Shown here in pieces: positions 41,114 through 51,863 of a DNA stretch of 64,000 bases (its first letter is position 1; each line of letters begins with the position of its first letter). Under the pieces are notes generated by a model. That model had not been told where the DNA came from and ran no database searches. It saw nothing but the letters and a program-made list of their open reading frames with translations. This stretch comes from an uncultured Actinomycetes bacterium. GTDB taxonomy: Bacteria > Actinomycetota > Thermoleophilia > Solirubrobacterales > 70-9. The DNA lies in assembly GCA_946482365.1 (NCBI GenBank), contig CAMLQY010000001.1, forward strand, positions 62,001 to 126,000. Direction: 5' to 3'. A program made the translations under genes and the position numbers.

Positions 41114-41119
41114 TAACCT
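41114..41119 (+). promoter_or_regulatory. -10 element TAACCT, leaderless start
   Basis: TAACCT ends 6 nt before GTG 41126. Confidence 0.55.
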
Positions 41120-41125
41120 GCTCCG

Positions 41126-42316
41126 GTGGCAACCACTGCCAGCCGTCGTCGTCTCCCCGCCCTCTTCTCTCGCCGAAACGGCGGGTCCCCTGGCGAGGCG
41201 ATCGAGGGCACCGTCCGGCTCGGCCGGCGCACCAAGCACCTGGTCAAGCGCCTGGCCCCCGGCGACGTCGCCGTCATCGACCACGTCAACATCGACCGGA
41301 TCGCGGCCGAGGAGCTGATCGCCACCGGCGTCGGGGCCGTGATCAACGCCGCGCCGTCCTCCAACGGCCGCTATCCGAACACGGGCCCGCTGCTGCTCGT
41401 CCGCGCCGGCGTCGTGCTGGTCGACGCGGACGGCGCCGACCCGTTCGAGCTGCTCGGCGAGGGCGAGCGGGTGACCGTCTGCGGCGGCGCCGTGCTCGCC
41501 GGCGAGCGGGAGGTCCTGCGCGGCCGCGTGCTCGGGGTCGAGGAGCTGGAGGTCAAGCTCGACGAGCAGCGCGAGCGGGTAGACGAGGCCCTCGCCGAGT
41601 TCGCCGAGAACACGGTCGCCCACGTGCGCCAGGAGACCGACCTCCTGACCGGCAGCGTCGAGTTCCCCCCGACGCGCGCCTCCTTCCGCGACCGCCACGT
41701 CCTGATCGTGGTCCGTGGCGAGCACCACCGCCGCGACCTGCAGGCGCTGCGCGCCTACATCCGCGACGTGCGCCCGCTGGTCGTCGCCGTCGACGGGGGT
41801 GCCGAGGCGGTGCTGGAGGCGGGCCTGAAGCCGGACCTGATCCTCGGCGACATGGACTCCGCGGGCGACGAGGCTCTGCGCTGCGGAGCGGAGCTGGTCG
41901 TACACGCCTATCCCGACGGGCGCGCCCCCGGCCGGCAGCGCCTGCTCGACCTCGGGCTCGACCACACCGTGCTGCCCGCTGCCGGCACCAGCGAGGACGT
42001 CGCGATGCTGATGGCCTTCGAGAAGGGCGCGGCGCTGATCGTCAGCGTCGGCGCCCACTTCAACCTGATCGAGTTCCTCGACCGCAAGCGCGGCGGCATG
42101 TCCTCGACCTTCCTCACCCGGCTGCGGATCGGCGAGAAGCTGGTCGACGCCAAGGGCGTCAGCCGGCTCTACAACCCGAGCTCCCCCTTCGGCCCGCTGG
42201 TCCTCTTCGTCGCCGCCTTCGCGATCCTGGTGGCGATCGTCGTCATCACCGCGCCCGCCCTCAGCGGCCTCTTCGACCTGGTCTGGCTGAAGGTCAAGAT
42301 CTGGCTGGGGTTGTAG
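41126..42316 (+). CDS. steA: SteA-like cytokinetic ring protein
   Basis: 396 aa, GTG start. Central thiamine-pyrophosphokinase-like fold (residues about 195-330, with VVAVDGGAEAVLEAGLKPDLILGDMDS), an N-terminal domain with GDVAVIDHVNIDRIAAEELI, and one membrane helix at about 355-380. In corynebacteria SteA works with SteB at the septum in cell separation. steB follows by 24 nt, and recN precedes it as in M. tuberculosis. Confidence 0.88.
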   Translation: MATTASRRRLPALFSRRNGGSPGEAIEGTVRLGRRTKHLVKRLAPGDVAVIDHVNIDRIAAEELIATGVGAVINAAPSSNGRYPNTGPLLLVRAGVVLVDADGADPFELLGEGERVTVCGGAVLAGEREVLRGRVLGVEELEVKLDEQRERVDEALAEFAENTVAHVRQETDLLTGSVEFPPTRASFRDRHVLIVVRGEHHRRDLQALRAYIRDVRPLVVAVDGGAEAVLEAGLKPDLILGDMDSAGDEALRCGAELVVHAYPDGRAPGRQRLLDLGLDHTVLPAAGTSEDVAMLMAFEKGAALIVSVGAHFNLIEFLDRKRGGMSSTFLTRLRIGEKLVDAKGVSRLYNPSSPFGPLVLFVAAFAILVAIVVITAPALSGLFDLVWLKVKIWLGL

Positions 42317-42327
42317 CACGGCCCAGA

Positions 42328-42333
42328 TAGCCT
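42328..42333 (+). promoter_or_regulatory. -10 element TAGCCT, leaderless start
   Basis: TAGCCT ends 6 nt before GTG 42340. Confidence 0.55.
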
Positions 42334-42339
42334 GCCGCC

Positions 42340-43214
42340 GTGGGCTACAGCGCCAAATACCACGCGACCTCGATGATCGCGGTCTTCCTCGCCCTCGCGA
42401 TCGGGATCCTGATCGGCGCCGAGTTCGGCGGCGACGCGCTGACCAACACGCGCCGGGACCTCGAGCGCAGCCTCACCGGCAACCTGCAGGACGCCCGCGA
42501 CCGGGTTGACGAGCTGAGCGCCGAGCTGGCGCGCTCGGACGAGTTCGCCAGCCGCGTCTACCCGGCTCTGGTGCGCGACCGGCTCTCCGGGCGGCGGATC
42601 GGAGTCGTCGCCCTCGGCGATCTGCCGGGGGAGACCTCGGCGGCGATCGAGGACGCGCTGGAGCCGACCGGGGCGCGCCTGGTCGGGGTCGGCGTGGTGC
42701 GCGAGCCGGTCGACCTGCGCGCTCTCGCCGGCGACCTCTCGAAGACCCGCTTCGCCGCCCTGCGCCGCGACGGCGACACGCTCACCGCCTTCGGCGTCGG
42801 GCTGGGACGCCAGATAGTCCGCGGCGGCACCCTGCCCGAGCTCGTCCGCGGCCATCTCTTCTCCCGGGCGAGCGGCAACTTCGGCGCCCTCGACGGCGTC
42901 ATCGTGGTGCGCGACGTGCCCGAGGAGATGGGGCCGGTGCAGCGCTCCAACGCGAGCCGGCTCGAATCGGCGCTGATCGCCGGCATCACCGGGACCCGGA
43001 CGCCCGCGGTCGGCGTCGAGACCTCCAGCACGGAGCCCTCCTCGGTCTCCTTCTTCAACGGCAACGACCTGACCAGCGTCGACGACGCCGAGCTCGCGGC
43101 GGGCCGGGTCGCGACCGTCTTCGCCCTGCTCGGCGCCGAGGGCAGCTTCGGGATCAAGGGCTCGGCCGACCGCCTGCTCCCGGACCTGCTGCCCCCGGTG
43201 GGGTCTTCGAGTCC

Positions 43215-43218
<4 letters not shown>
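42340..43218 (+). CDS. SteB/MctB-like membrane-anchored protein
   Basis: 292 aa, GTG start. One N-terminal membrane helix (about 8-27, with MIAVFLALAIGILIGAEFGG), a coiled-coil (about 38-70) and an extracytoplasmic domain. This matches the MctB (copper) / SteB family. It is directly downstream of steA and probably its partner at the division site. Its stop overlaps the next gene by 4 nt. Confidence 0.85.
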
Positions 43219-45715
<2,497 letters not shown>

Positions 45716-45726
45716 CCTGTCCCGTC

Positions 45727-46824
45727 GTGGAGAGGCTTTTTGAGACGTTCGTCCGGCTCTGCGAGATTCGCAGCCCGACCGGCGAGGAGCGCGAGGTCGC
45801 GGACACGGTCGCCGCCGAGCTGCGCGCGCTCGGGCTCGAGGTGAGCGAGGACGACGCTGCGGGGCCGGCCAAGGCCGGAGCGGGCAACATCCTCGCCCGC
45901 CTGCCGGGGGCGAGCGAGGAGTGGGTGATGTTCTGCGCCCATCTCGACACCGTGCCGCACAAGGGCCAGATCGAGGTGGTCGAATCCGACGGCGTCTTCC
46001 GCAGCGCGGGGGACACGATTCTCGGCGCTGACAACAAGGCGGCGGTGGCGGTCTTCATGGAGCTCGTGGCGCGCCACGTCGCCGAGCCGCCGCCGGTCGG
46101 GATCGAGCTGGTGCTGACCGTCGCCGAGGAGCAGGGCCTGCGCGGCGCGAAAGCCTTCGACGTCTCGGCGCTCCGCTCGAAGCGCGGTTTCGTCCTCGAC
46201 CACGCCAGCTCGATCGGCGAGGTGGCCGTCACCTCGCCTACCCAGCAGCGTGTGCTGGCGGACTTCCACGGGGTCGAGGCGCACGCCGGCATCCGGCCCG
46301 AGGACGGCAGCAACGCGATCGCCGCTGCCGCCGCGGCGATCTCGCGGATGGAGCTGGGCCGGCTCGACGAAGAAACGACCGCAAACGTGGGTGTGATCTC
46401 GGGCGGGACCTCGGGCAACGTGGTCCCCGGGCACTGCTCGATCGTCGCTGAGGCGCGCAGCCTCGACTCGGGCCGGACGGCGGAGGTCGCGGGGTCGCTT
46501 AGCGACGCCTGCGCCTGGGGTGCCAGCGAGCACGGTTGTGACGTGGACGTGCGAATCGAAGAGCTCTTCCGCGGTTACCAGATCCCGCCCTCCTCGCCGG
46601 CGCTGGCCCTGGCCGAGGCGGGGCTGCGGAGCGCCGGGTTCGATCCCGAGCGCACGGCGACCGGGGGCGGCAGCGACGCCAACGCGCTGATCGCGAACGG
46701 CTTCGACTGCATCCTGCTCGCCAACGGCACCGAGGCCAACCACACGCCCGACGAGGCCGTGAGCGCGCGCAACCTCGACGCGATGCTCGAGGTCTGCGAG
46801 GGCATCGTCGCGGCGGCGGCCTAG
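45727..46824 (+). CDS. M20 peptidase, tripeptidase T-like
   Basis: 365 aa, GTG start. Dimetal peptidase: AHLDTVPHKG with metal His and catalytic-loop Asp, GADNKAAVAVF with bridging Asp, VAEEQGLRGA with the general-base Glu, and the C-terminal GGGSDANALIANG. A lid domain sits at about 180-285. It resembles the PepT branch of M20. It follows pyrG and is followed by DUF3866 after 15 nt. Confidence 0.87.
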   Translation: MERLFETFVRLCEIRSPTGEEREVADTVAAELRALGLEVSEDDAAGPAKAGAGNILARLPGASEEWVMFCAHLDTVPHKGQIEVVESDGVFRSAGDTILGADNKAAVAVFMELVARHVAEPPPVGIELVLTVAEEQGLRGAKAFDVSALRSKRGFVLDHASSIGEVAVTSPTQQRVLADFHGVEAHAGIRPEDGSNAIAAAAAAISRMELGRLDEETTANVGVISGGTSGNVVPGHCSIVAEARSLDSGRTAEVAGSLSDACAWGASEHGCDVDVRIEELFRGYQIPPSSPALALAEAGLRSAGFDPERTATGGGSDANALIANGFDCILLANGTEANHTPDEAVSARNLDAMLEVCEGIVAAAA

Positions 46825-46839
46825 GGGCTTGGCGGTCCT

Positions 46840-47901
46840 GTGGGCGGCCGGCTGAAGCTGCGCCGCGGCGTTGTCGTCGGCGAGGAGCCGCTGACGGTCG
46901 AGGTCGACGGCGAGCGCCGCAGGGCATGGGCCGACACGGCCCTGCTCGGCGAGATGCGCGAGGGCGACGAGGTCGTCGTCAACGTCGAGGCCCTGGACCT
47001 CGGTCTCGGCTCGGGCGGCTTCGACATCGTCCACGTCAACCTGACCCGCGGCCTGGATGCGAGCGGCGGCAGCCGCGAGCACGTGATGAAGCTCAACTAC
47101 ACCTCCCTCCAGCACGCCGTCGACCCGGCCGAGCTTCCGGTGCGCCTTTCCCCGGATATACGGGGGAAAGGCGCACCGGAACGGGAGGGAGCGGGGATGC
47201 CGGTGCTGGTGATGCCGCTGCACGGGCACCTGGCGCCGGCGGCCTGGGCGGCGGCGCAGGCGACCCCGGGGCTGAAGGTGGGCTACGTGCAGACGGCGGG
47301 AGGGGCATTGCCGGGCTCGCTCAGCCGCGACGTCGCCGAGCTGCGCGAGCGCGGCCTGCTCTGCGGTCACGTCACCGCGGCGCCCGCATACGGAGGCGAG
47401 CACGAGACGCTCTCGGTCGCGGGCGCGCTCGACGCGGCGGCCCGGTCGCTCGGCTGGGACGCGGCGATCGCCGGGCCGGGCCCGGGGATCATCGGCTCCG
47501 ACACGCGCCTCGGCCACGGCGGCATCGCCGCCCTCGACACCGCTCACGCCTCCCTCGCGCTCGGCCTCCCGACCCTGCTCTCCCCGCGCCTCTCCGGCGC
47601 CGACCCCCGCGAGCGCCACCGCCCCGTAAGCCACCACACCCTCACAGTCCTCCAAATGCTCCTCGCCCCGGTGACGATCCCGGTCCCCTCGGACAACCCC
47701 GTCCCAACCGCGGTCCTCGCCCAGGCAGCGGGCTGGCGCCACCGTCTCACAGAGACACAAGCTGACCTCTCCGGCTACGAGACAGCGGGGCTCCCCGCCC
47801 GCACGATGGGTCGCACCATCACGGAAGACCCCCTCTTCTTTGCAGCAGCCCTGGCATCGGGCACTGCCCTAGCAGCAGCTTCCGCGGGTGGCGCGGACTG
47901 A
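46840..47901 (+). CDS. DUF3866 family protein
   Basis: 353 aa, GTG start. Conserved-looking blocks include NLTRGLDASGGSREHVMKLNYTSLQ, VLVMPLHGHLAP, VGYVQTAGGALPGSLS, GPGPGIIGSDTRLGHGG and RERHRPVSHHTLTVL. Function unknown; a nucleotide or phosphate-binding enzyme is possible from the Gly-rich loops. A 19-bp perfect palindrome is embedded in frame at codons 99-114, adding residues such as LPVRLSPDIRGKGAPER. Confidence 0.85.
   Translation: MGGRLKLRRGVVVGEEPLTVEVDGERRRAWADTALLGEMREGDEVVVNVEALDLGLGSGGFDIVHVNLTRGLDASGGSREHVMKLNYTSLQHAVDPAELPVRLSPDIRGKGAPEREGAGMPVLVMPLHGHLAPAAWAAAQATPGLKVGYVQTAGGALPGSLSRDVAELRERGLLCGHVTAAPAYGGEHETLSVAGALDAAARSLGWDAAIAGPGPGIIGSDTRLGHGGIAALDTAHASLALGLPTLLSPRLSGADPRERHRPVSHHTLTVLQMLLAPVTIPVPSDNPVPTAVLAQAAGWRHRLTETQADLSGYETAGLPARTMGRTITEDPLFFAAALASGTALAAASAGGAD
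47135..47181. repeat. Perfect 19-bp palindrome inside the DUF3866 coding region
   Basis: Arms 47135-47153 and 47163-47181 are perfectly complementary with a 9-nt loop. It shares TTCCGGTGCGC with the ispA palindrome at 28254. It keeps the reading frame, so it looks like an in-frame insertion of a mobile palindrome. Confidence 0.75.
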
Positions 47902-48029
47902 GGGGGGCCGAGAACGGAGGCGCAGCCCCCGCCCGCAGGCCCCCCTCAGGCCGTGACGGGCCCCGCGGCCACCACGCATGGTCCCTTGCCAACCAAGGAT
48001 TGCCGTGGTTCAGAGGGAACCACCCCGCC

Positions 48030-48977
48030 ATGGCAGTCGCCACCCCATCGCCCACGCGCACAGAGTCCCGCTTCGAGGGCCTAGTCCTCGACTTCCTCTC
48101 CTACCTCGAGCTCGAGCGCGGCCTCTCCCGCAACACGCTGGACGCCTACCGCACCGACCTCCATCAGTACGGCGAGTTCCTCGCCGCCCGCGACGTCGAT
48201 GCCCTCGCCGCGGGGCCGGCTGACATCAGCGAGTTCCTCGCTGGGCTGGCGACGGGGGAGGGGCGCCCCGCCTGCTCCTCGGCGACCGTCCATCGCAAGG
48301 CCGCCTGCCTGCGCTCCTTCTACAAGCAACTGCGCCGCGACGAGCTGATCGGCGACGACCCGACCGCGGCGCTGAGCGCCCCCCGGCGGGCGAAGAAGCT
48401 GCCCCAGGTCCTCAACTACGCAGAGGTCCAGAAGCTGCTTGCCGCCCCGCAGGGCAGCGCCCCCGCGGCGCTGCGCGACAGGGCGCTGCTGGAGGTGATG
48501 TACGCCTGTGGCCTGCGCGCCTCGGAGACGATCGGGCTGGAGCTAGGCGACGTCGATCTGCACGAGGGCTTCCTGCGCGCTCGCGGCAAGGGCAGCAAGG
48601 AACGCCTGGTCCCCCTCGGCCGCAAGGCGATCGCGGCGATCTCTGCCTACCTGAGGGGCGGACGCCCGAAGCTGGTCGGCGAGCGCCACGAGGTGAAGAT
48701 CTTCGTCAACTTCCGCGGCGGCCCGCTCAGCCGCCAGGGCCTCTACAAGATCGTGCAGCGCAACGCCCGCACCGCCGGCCTGGCGGGTCAGATGAGCCCG
48801 CACACGCTGCGCCACAGCTTCGCCACCCACCTGTTGGCGGGCGGCTGCGACCTGCGCGCCGTCCAGGAGATGCTCGGCCACGCCGACATCGCCACGACCC
48901 AGATGTACACCCACCTCTCCGGTGAGCACCTGAAGGACGCCTACTTCAAGGCCCACCCCCGCGCCACCGCCACCTAA
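48030..48977 (+). CDS. xerD: Tyrosine recombinase XerD
   Basis: 315 aa from ATG 48030; an in-frame ATG at 48000 would add 10 residues. SAM-like N-domain (about 13-105), then a catalytic domain with Arg in YACGLRASE, Lys in GKGSKERLVP, H-x-x-R in SPHTLRHSFATHL, His in MLGHADIATTQ and the nucleophile Tyr in QMYTHLS. Chromosomal position after the pyrG region matches mycobacterial xerD, so it is a housekeeping dimer-resolution recombinase and not an island integrase. Confidence 0.93.
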   Translation: MAVATPSPTRTESRFEGLVLDFLSYLELERGLSRNTLDAYRTDLHQYGEFLAARDVDALAAGPADISEFLAGLATGEGRPACSSATVHRKAACLRSFYKQLRRDELIGDDPTAALSAPRRAKKLPQVLNYAEVQKLLAAPQGSAPAALRDRALLEVMYACGLRASETIGLELGDVDLHEGFLRARGKGSKERLVPLGRKAIAAISAYLRGGRPKLVGERHEVKIFVNFRGGPLSRQGLYKIVQRNARTAGLAGQMSPHTLRHSFATHLLAGGCDLRAVQEMLGHADIATTQMYTHLSGEHLKDAYFKAHPRATAT

Positions 48978-48981
48978 TCCC

Positions 48982-49033
48982 CGCTGACTTCGTCCTTTCC
49001 GGTGCATATGCACCGTTAACCACGAAGTCAGCG
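48982..49033. repeat. Nested palindrome between xerD and mutM
   Basis: An outer perfect 12-bp inverted repeat (48982-48993 with 49022-49033) encloses a perfect 14-nt palindrome GGTGCATATGCACC (49001-49014). The spacer includes TTTCCGGTGC. It starts 5 nt past the xerD stop. Confidence 0.7.
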
Positions 49034-49038
49034 TTCGA

Positions 49039-49044
49039 TAGAAC
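49039..49044 (+). promoter_or_regulatory. -10-like TAGAAC upstream of mutM
   Basis: TAGAAC ends 6 nt before GTG 49051; weak match, last base not T. Confidence 0.35.
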
Positions 49045-49050
49045 TGGGGG

Positions 49051-49965
49051 GTGCCCGAGCTGCCGGAGGTGGAGACCGTTTGCCGGCAGCTCGATCCGGA
49101 GCTGCGAGGCCGGGCGATCGAGGCACTGGAGGTGCTCGACGCTCGCTGGTGCCGGCCCGTTTCGCCGGCGGAGCTGGAGCGTGCGGTCGCGGGGGCGACG
49201 ATCGGGGGGCTGGGCCGGCGCGGCAAGTACCTGCTGCTGGGACTCGAGGGAGCCCGGACGCTGGTCATGCACCTGCGGATGACCGGGAACCTTGTCCTGG
49301 TCGAGGGTGAGAGCAAGCTCGACCCCTCCGAGGGCCGGCGGCTGTACGAGGGCGAGCGCTCGGTCTCCGAGCGCCACCTGCGGGCCCGCTTCCGGCTTGG
49401 CGACGGGCGCGAGCTCTGGTTCACCGACCCACGCCGCTTCGGCGAGGCTTTCCTGATCGACGACGCCGGCCTCGACGAGCGCTTCGCCCGCCTCGGGGTC
49501 GAGCCGCTCTCCGACGGCTTCACAGCGGAGGCGCTGGGGGAGATGGCTGCCGGTCGCATGGCTCCCCTGAAGTCCTTCCTGCTCGACCAGTCCGGCGTCG
49601 CCGGGGTCGGCAACATCTACGCCGACGAGGCCCTGTTCCGGGCGCGGCTGCACCCGCTCTCGCCGGCCGGCTCGATGAAGCCCGAGCACCTGGAGGCGCT
49701 GCACGATGCGGTCGTCGCCGCGCTGGAAGCGGGGATCGACGGCGGCGGCGCCTCGATCGACGACTACCGCGACGGTCGCGGCGAGAAGGGCACGATGCAG
49801 GACGAGTTCCTCGTCCACACCCGCGAGGGCCAGCCCTGCCCGCGCTGCGAGAGCCCGATCGTGCGCATCGTCGTCTCCGGCCGCTCGACCTACTACTGCC
49901 CGAGCTGCCAGGTCAGGTTGCGCCGGAAACCGCGGAGGCGCCGTCCGCCCCGTCGTTCACCGTAG
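49051..49965 (+). CDS. mutM: Formamidopyrimidine-DNA glycosylase
   Basis: 304 aa, GTG start, so after Met removal Pro is the N-terminal catalytic residue followed by Glu (PELPEVET). Middle H2TH region with DQSGVAGVGNIYADEALF, conserved Lys in the MAPLKSFLLD segment, and a C-terminal zinc finger C-x2-C...C-x2-C (CPRC ... CPSC). The basic tail after the finger is about 20 residues longer than usual. It removes 8-oxoguanine. recO follows after 7 nt. Confidence 0.95.
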   Translation: MPELPEVETVCRQLDPELRGRAIEALEVLDARWCRPVSPAELERAVAGATIGGLGRRGKYLLLGLEGARTLVMHLRMTGNLVLVEGESKLDPSEGRRLYEGERSVSERHLRARFRLGDGRELWFTDPRRFGEAFLIDDAGLDERFARLGVEPLSDGFTAEALGEMAAGRMAPLKSFLLDQSGVAGVGNIYADEALFRARLHPLSPAGSMKPEHLEALHDAVVAALEAGIDGGGASIDDYRDGRGEKGTMQDEFLVHTREGQPCPRCESPIVRIVVSGRSTYYCPSCQVRLRRKPRRRRPPRRSP

Positions 49966-49972
49966 ACCGGCC

Positions 49973-50698
49973 ATGGCCGGAACGACGCTGAAGACAGAGG
50001 CAGTGGTGCTGCGCAGCATCCGCTACGGGGAGGCCGATCGCATCCTCCACCTCTACTCGAAGACGCGGGGCAGGATCGGCGCTATCGCCAAGGGTGCACG
50101 GAAGCCGAAGTCGCGCTTCGGCGGGCGCCTGGAGCCGTTCTTCCGCCTCGACCTGGTCCTGCACGAAGGGCGGGGGGAGCTGCTCACCGTGACCAGCGCC
50201 TCCACCACCGACGGCTACCCGCGGCTGCGCGCGTCCGGCGCGGCCCTGAACGCGGGCGCCCGCGCCTGCGACGCCGTGCTGCGCCTGCTCGACTCGGCCG
50301 AGCCCAACCTGCCCGCCTACAACCTGCTCTGCCGCTATCTGGCGCTGCTCGACGAGCCCGCGGCCGAGCGCGCGAGCACGCTGGAGACGGCGCTTTCCTT
50401 CCGTCTCAAGCTGGCGCTCGCGGCCGGCTTCGCGCCCGAGCTCGCCTCCTGCACGCGCTGCGGCGAGACCGAGCACCTGAGCGGCTTCTCCGGCGCGGCC
50501 GGGGGCGTCGTCTGCGCCAGCTGCGAAGGGGATGCCTTTCCCCTCTCCGAGGAAGCGCACCGCTTCATGGTCGAGGCGGTCGGCAGCCCGCTGGCCGAGG
50601 CGCCGGAGGCGGAGGAGCTGGCGCTGCGCCAGGTCGAGAGGGCTGTGGGCGAGACCCTGGAGCATCATGCCCACGTCCAATTGCGGGCAGCGGCGTGA
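49973..50698 (+). CDS. recO: DNA repair protein RecO
   Basis: 241 aa from ATG 49973. N-terminal OB fold (TEAVVLRSIRYGEADRIL, GRIGAIAKGARKPKSRFGG), helical middle, and a C-terminal zinc site CTRCGE...CASC. It loads RecA with RecR at gaps. Its last base begins the left arm of a long palindrome. Confidence 0.94.
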   Translation: MAGTTLKTEAVVLRSIRYGEADRILHLYSKTRGRIGAIAKGARKPKSRFGGRLEPFFRLDLVLHEGRGELLTVTSASTTDGYPRLRASGAALNAGARACDAVLRLLDSAEPNLPAYNLLCRYLALLDEPAAERASTLETALSFRLKLALAAGFAPELASCTRCGETEHLSGFSGAAGGVVCASCEGDAFPLSEEAHRFMVEAVGSPLAEAPEAEELALRQVERAVGETLEHHAHVQLRAAA

Positions 50699-50812
50699 GG
50701 GCCGGTTCCGGTAGGGGTTCCGCTTAACTTTTTGGAGGGTCGGATTCGGCTGGCGCCCGGAGCAAACTCGCCAAAAAGTACAAGACGCTCCACCCCTACC
50801 GGAACCGGCCCT
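50698..50812. repeat. 115-nt nested hairpin between recO and dgt
   Basis: Perfect 21-bp outer arms (50698-50718 and 50792-50812) containing GGTTCCGGTAGGGG enclose a second perfect 9-bp stem, ACTTTTTGG with CCAAAAAGT (50727-50735 and 50771-50779). It fills the whole recO-dgt gap. It may be a MITE-like element or a structured RNA/terminator. Confidence 0.75.
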
Positions 50813-50818
50813 TAGGAT
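50813..50818 (+). promoter_or_regulatory. -10 element TAGGAT, leaderless start
   Basis: TAGGAT begins directly after the hairpin and ends 6 nt before ATG 50825. Confidence 0.6.
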
Positions 50819-50824
50819 CGACGG

Positions 50825-51835
50825 ATGGATGCGACGGTGACGTTTGAGGATCGGGTGTGCGCCTGGGAGGAGCAGTTCCTCGTTCCGGAGGCGACTCGGT
50901 CCTATCCGGCGCGGCGGGCGGTCGAGGAGGCCGACAGCCCGGTGCGGACGCCGTTCCAGCGCGACCGCGACCGCATCGTCCACTCCAAGTCCTTCCGTCG
51001 CCTCAAGCACAAGACCCAGGTCTTCGTCGCGCCGGAGGGCGACCACTACCGCACCCGGCTCACGCACACGCTGGAGGCCTGCGGGATCGCCCGCACGGTG
51101 GCCCGTGCGCTCGGCCTAAACGAGGACCTGACCGAGGCGATCGGGCTCGGTCACGACCTCGGCCACCCGCCCTTCGGCCACGCCGGCGAGGAGGCCCTCG
51201 ACGCGGCGCTGCGGGAGCGGTGCGGCGGCGGCTTCAAGCACAACGAGCATTCCCTGCGCGTGGTCGAGGTGCTGGAGCGCGACGGGCGCGGCCTCAACTT
51301 GACCGAGCAGGTGCGCGACGGCATCCTCAACCACACCGGCTCGCGCAAGCCGGCGACGCTGGAGGGCCGGATCGTCAAGCTCGTCGACCGCGTCGCCTAC
51401 ATCAACCACGACATCGACGACGCCCTGCGGGCCGGGATACTGCGCACCGAGGACCTTCCCGTGGCGGAGATAGGGCTGCTCGGGGAGACCGGCTCGGCGC
51501 GGATCGACACCCTCGTCCGCGACATCGTCGAACGCTCGCGGGCGGCGGGGGACATCGTCCAGAGCGAAGAGATCGGCGGCGCGATGCTGCGCCTGCGCAA
51601 GTTCATGTTCGACCGCGTCTACCTCGGGCCGCTGGCGCGCAGCGAGCACGACCGGGTGCACCGGGTGATGCAGGTTCTCTTCGACCACTACATGGAGAGC
51701 CCGGACGAGGCACCGACGCCCGCGCCTGACTCGAGCGACTGCCAGCGCGCCGCCGACTACCTGGCCGGGATGACCGACCGTTACTGCATCGCCAAGTTCA
51801 CCGAGTTGACCATCCCCGAGGAGGCGAGGTTCTGA
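50825..51835 (+). CDS. dgt: dNTP triphosphohydrolase (dGTPase-like)
   Basis: 336 aa. HD-domain enzyme: RDRDRIVHSKSFRRLKHKTQV at the start, metal His81 in RLTHTLE, His110-Asp111 in GLGHDLGHPPFGH, and a later Asp in DRVAYINHDIDD. It hydrolyses dNTPs to nucleosides and triphosphate, adjusting dNTP pools. In actinobacteria it usually precedes dnaG, as here (28 nt). Confidence 0.94.
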   Translation: MDATVTFEDRVCAWEEQFLVPEATRSYPARRAVEEADSPVRTPFQRDRDRIVHSKSFRRLKHKTQVFVAPEGDHYRTRLTHTLEACGIARTVARALGLNEDLTEAIGLGHDLGHPPFGHAGEEALDAALRERCGGGFKHNEHSLRVVEVLERDGRGLNLTEQVRDGILNHTGSRKPATLEGRIVKLVDRVAYINHDIDDALRAGILRTEDLPVAEIGLLGETGSARIDTLVRDIVERSRAAGDIVQSEEIGGAMLRLRKFMFDRVYLGPLARSEHDRVHRVMQVLFDHYMESPDEAPTPAPDSSDCQRAADYLAGMTDRYCIAKFTELTIPEEARF

Positions 51836-51851
51836 GCGGGGGCCGGAGCGC

Positions 51852-51857
51852 TACGGT
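51852..51857 (+). promoter_or_regulatory. -10 element TACGGT, leaderless start
   Basis: TACGGT ends 6 nt before GTG 51864. Confidence 0.55.
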
Positions 51858-51863
51858 GGCCAC

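Noticed and set aside
48030..48977. xerD as integrase of a nearby island
   Set aside because: It is in the conserved position after the pyrG region as in mycobacteria, and no tRNA or att repeat is adjacent.
48982..49033. dif site next to xerD
   Set aside because: The palindrome GGTGCATATGCACC is near xerD, but it lacks the 28-bp two-arm layout of dif, and dif is usually not beside xerD.
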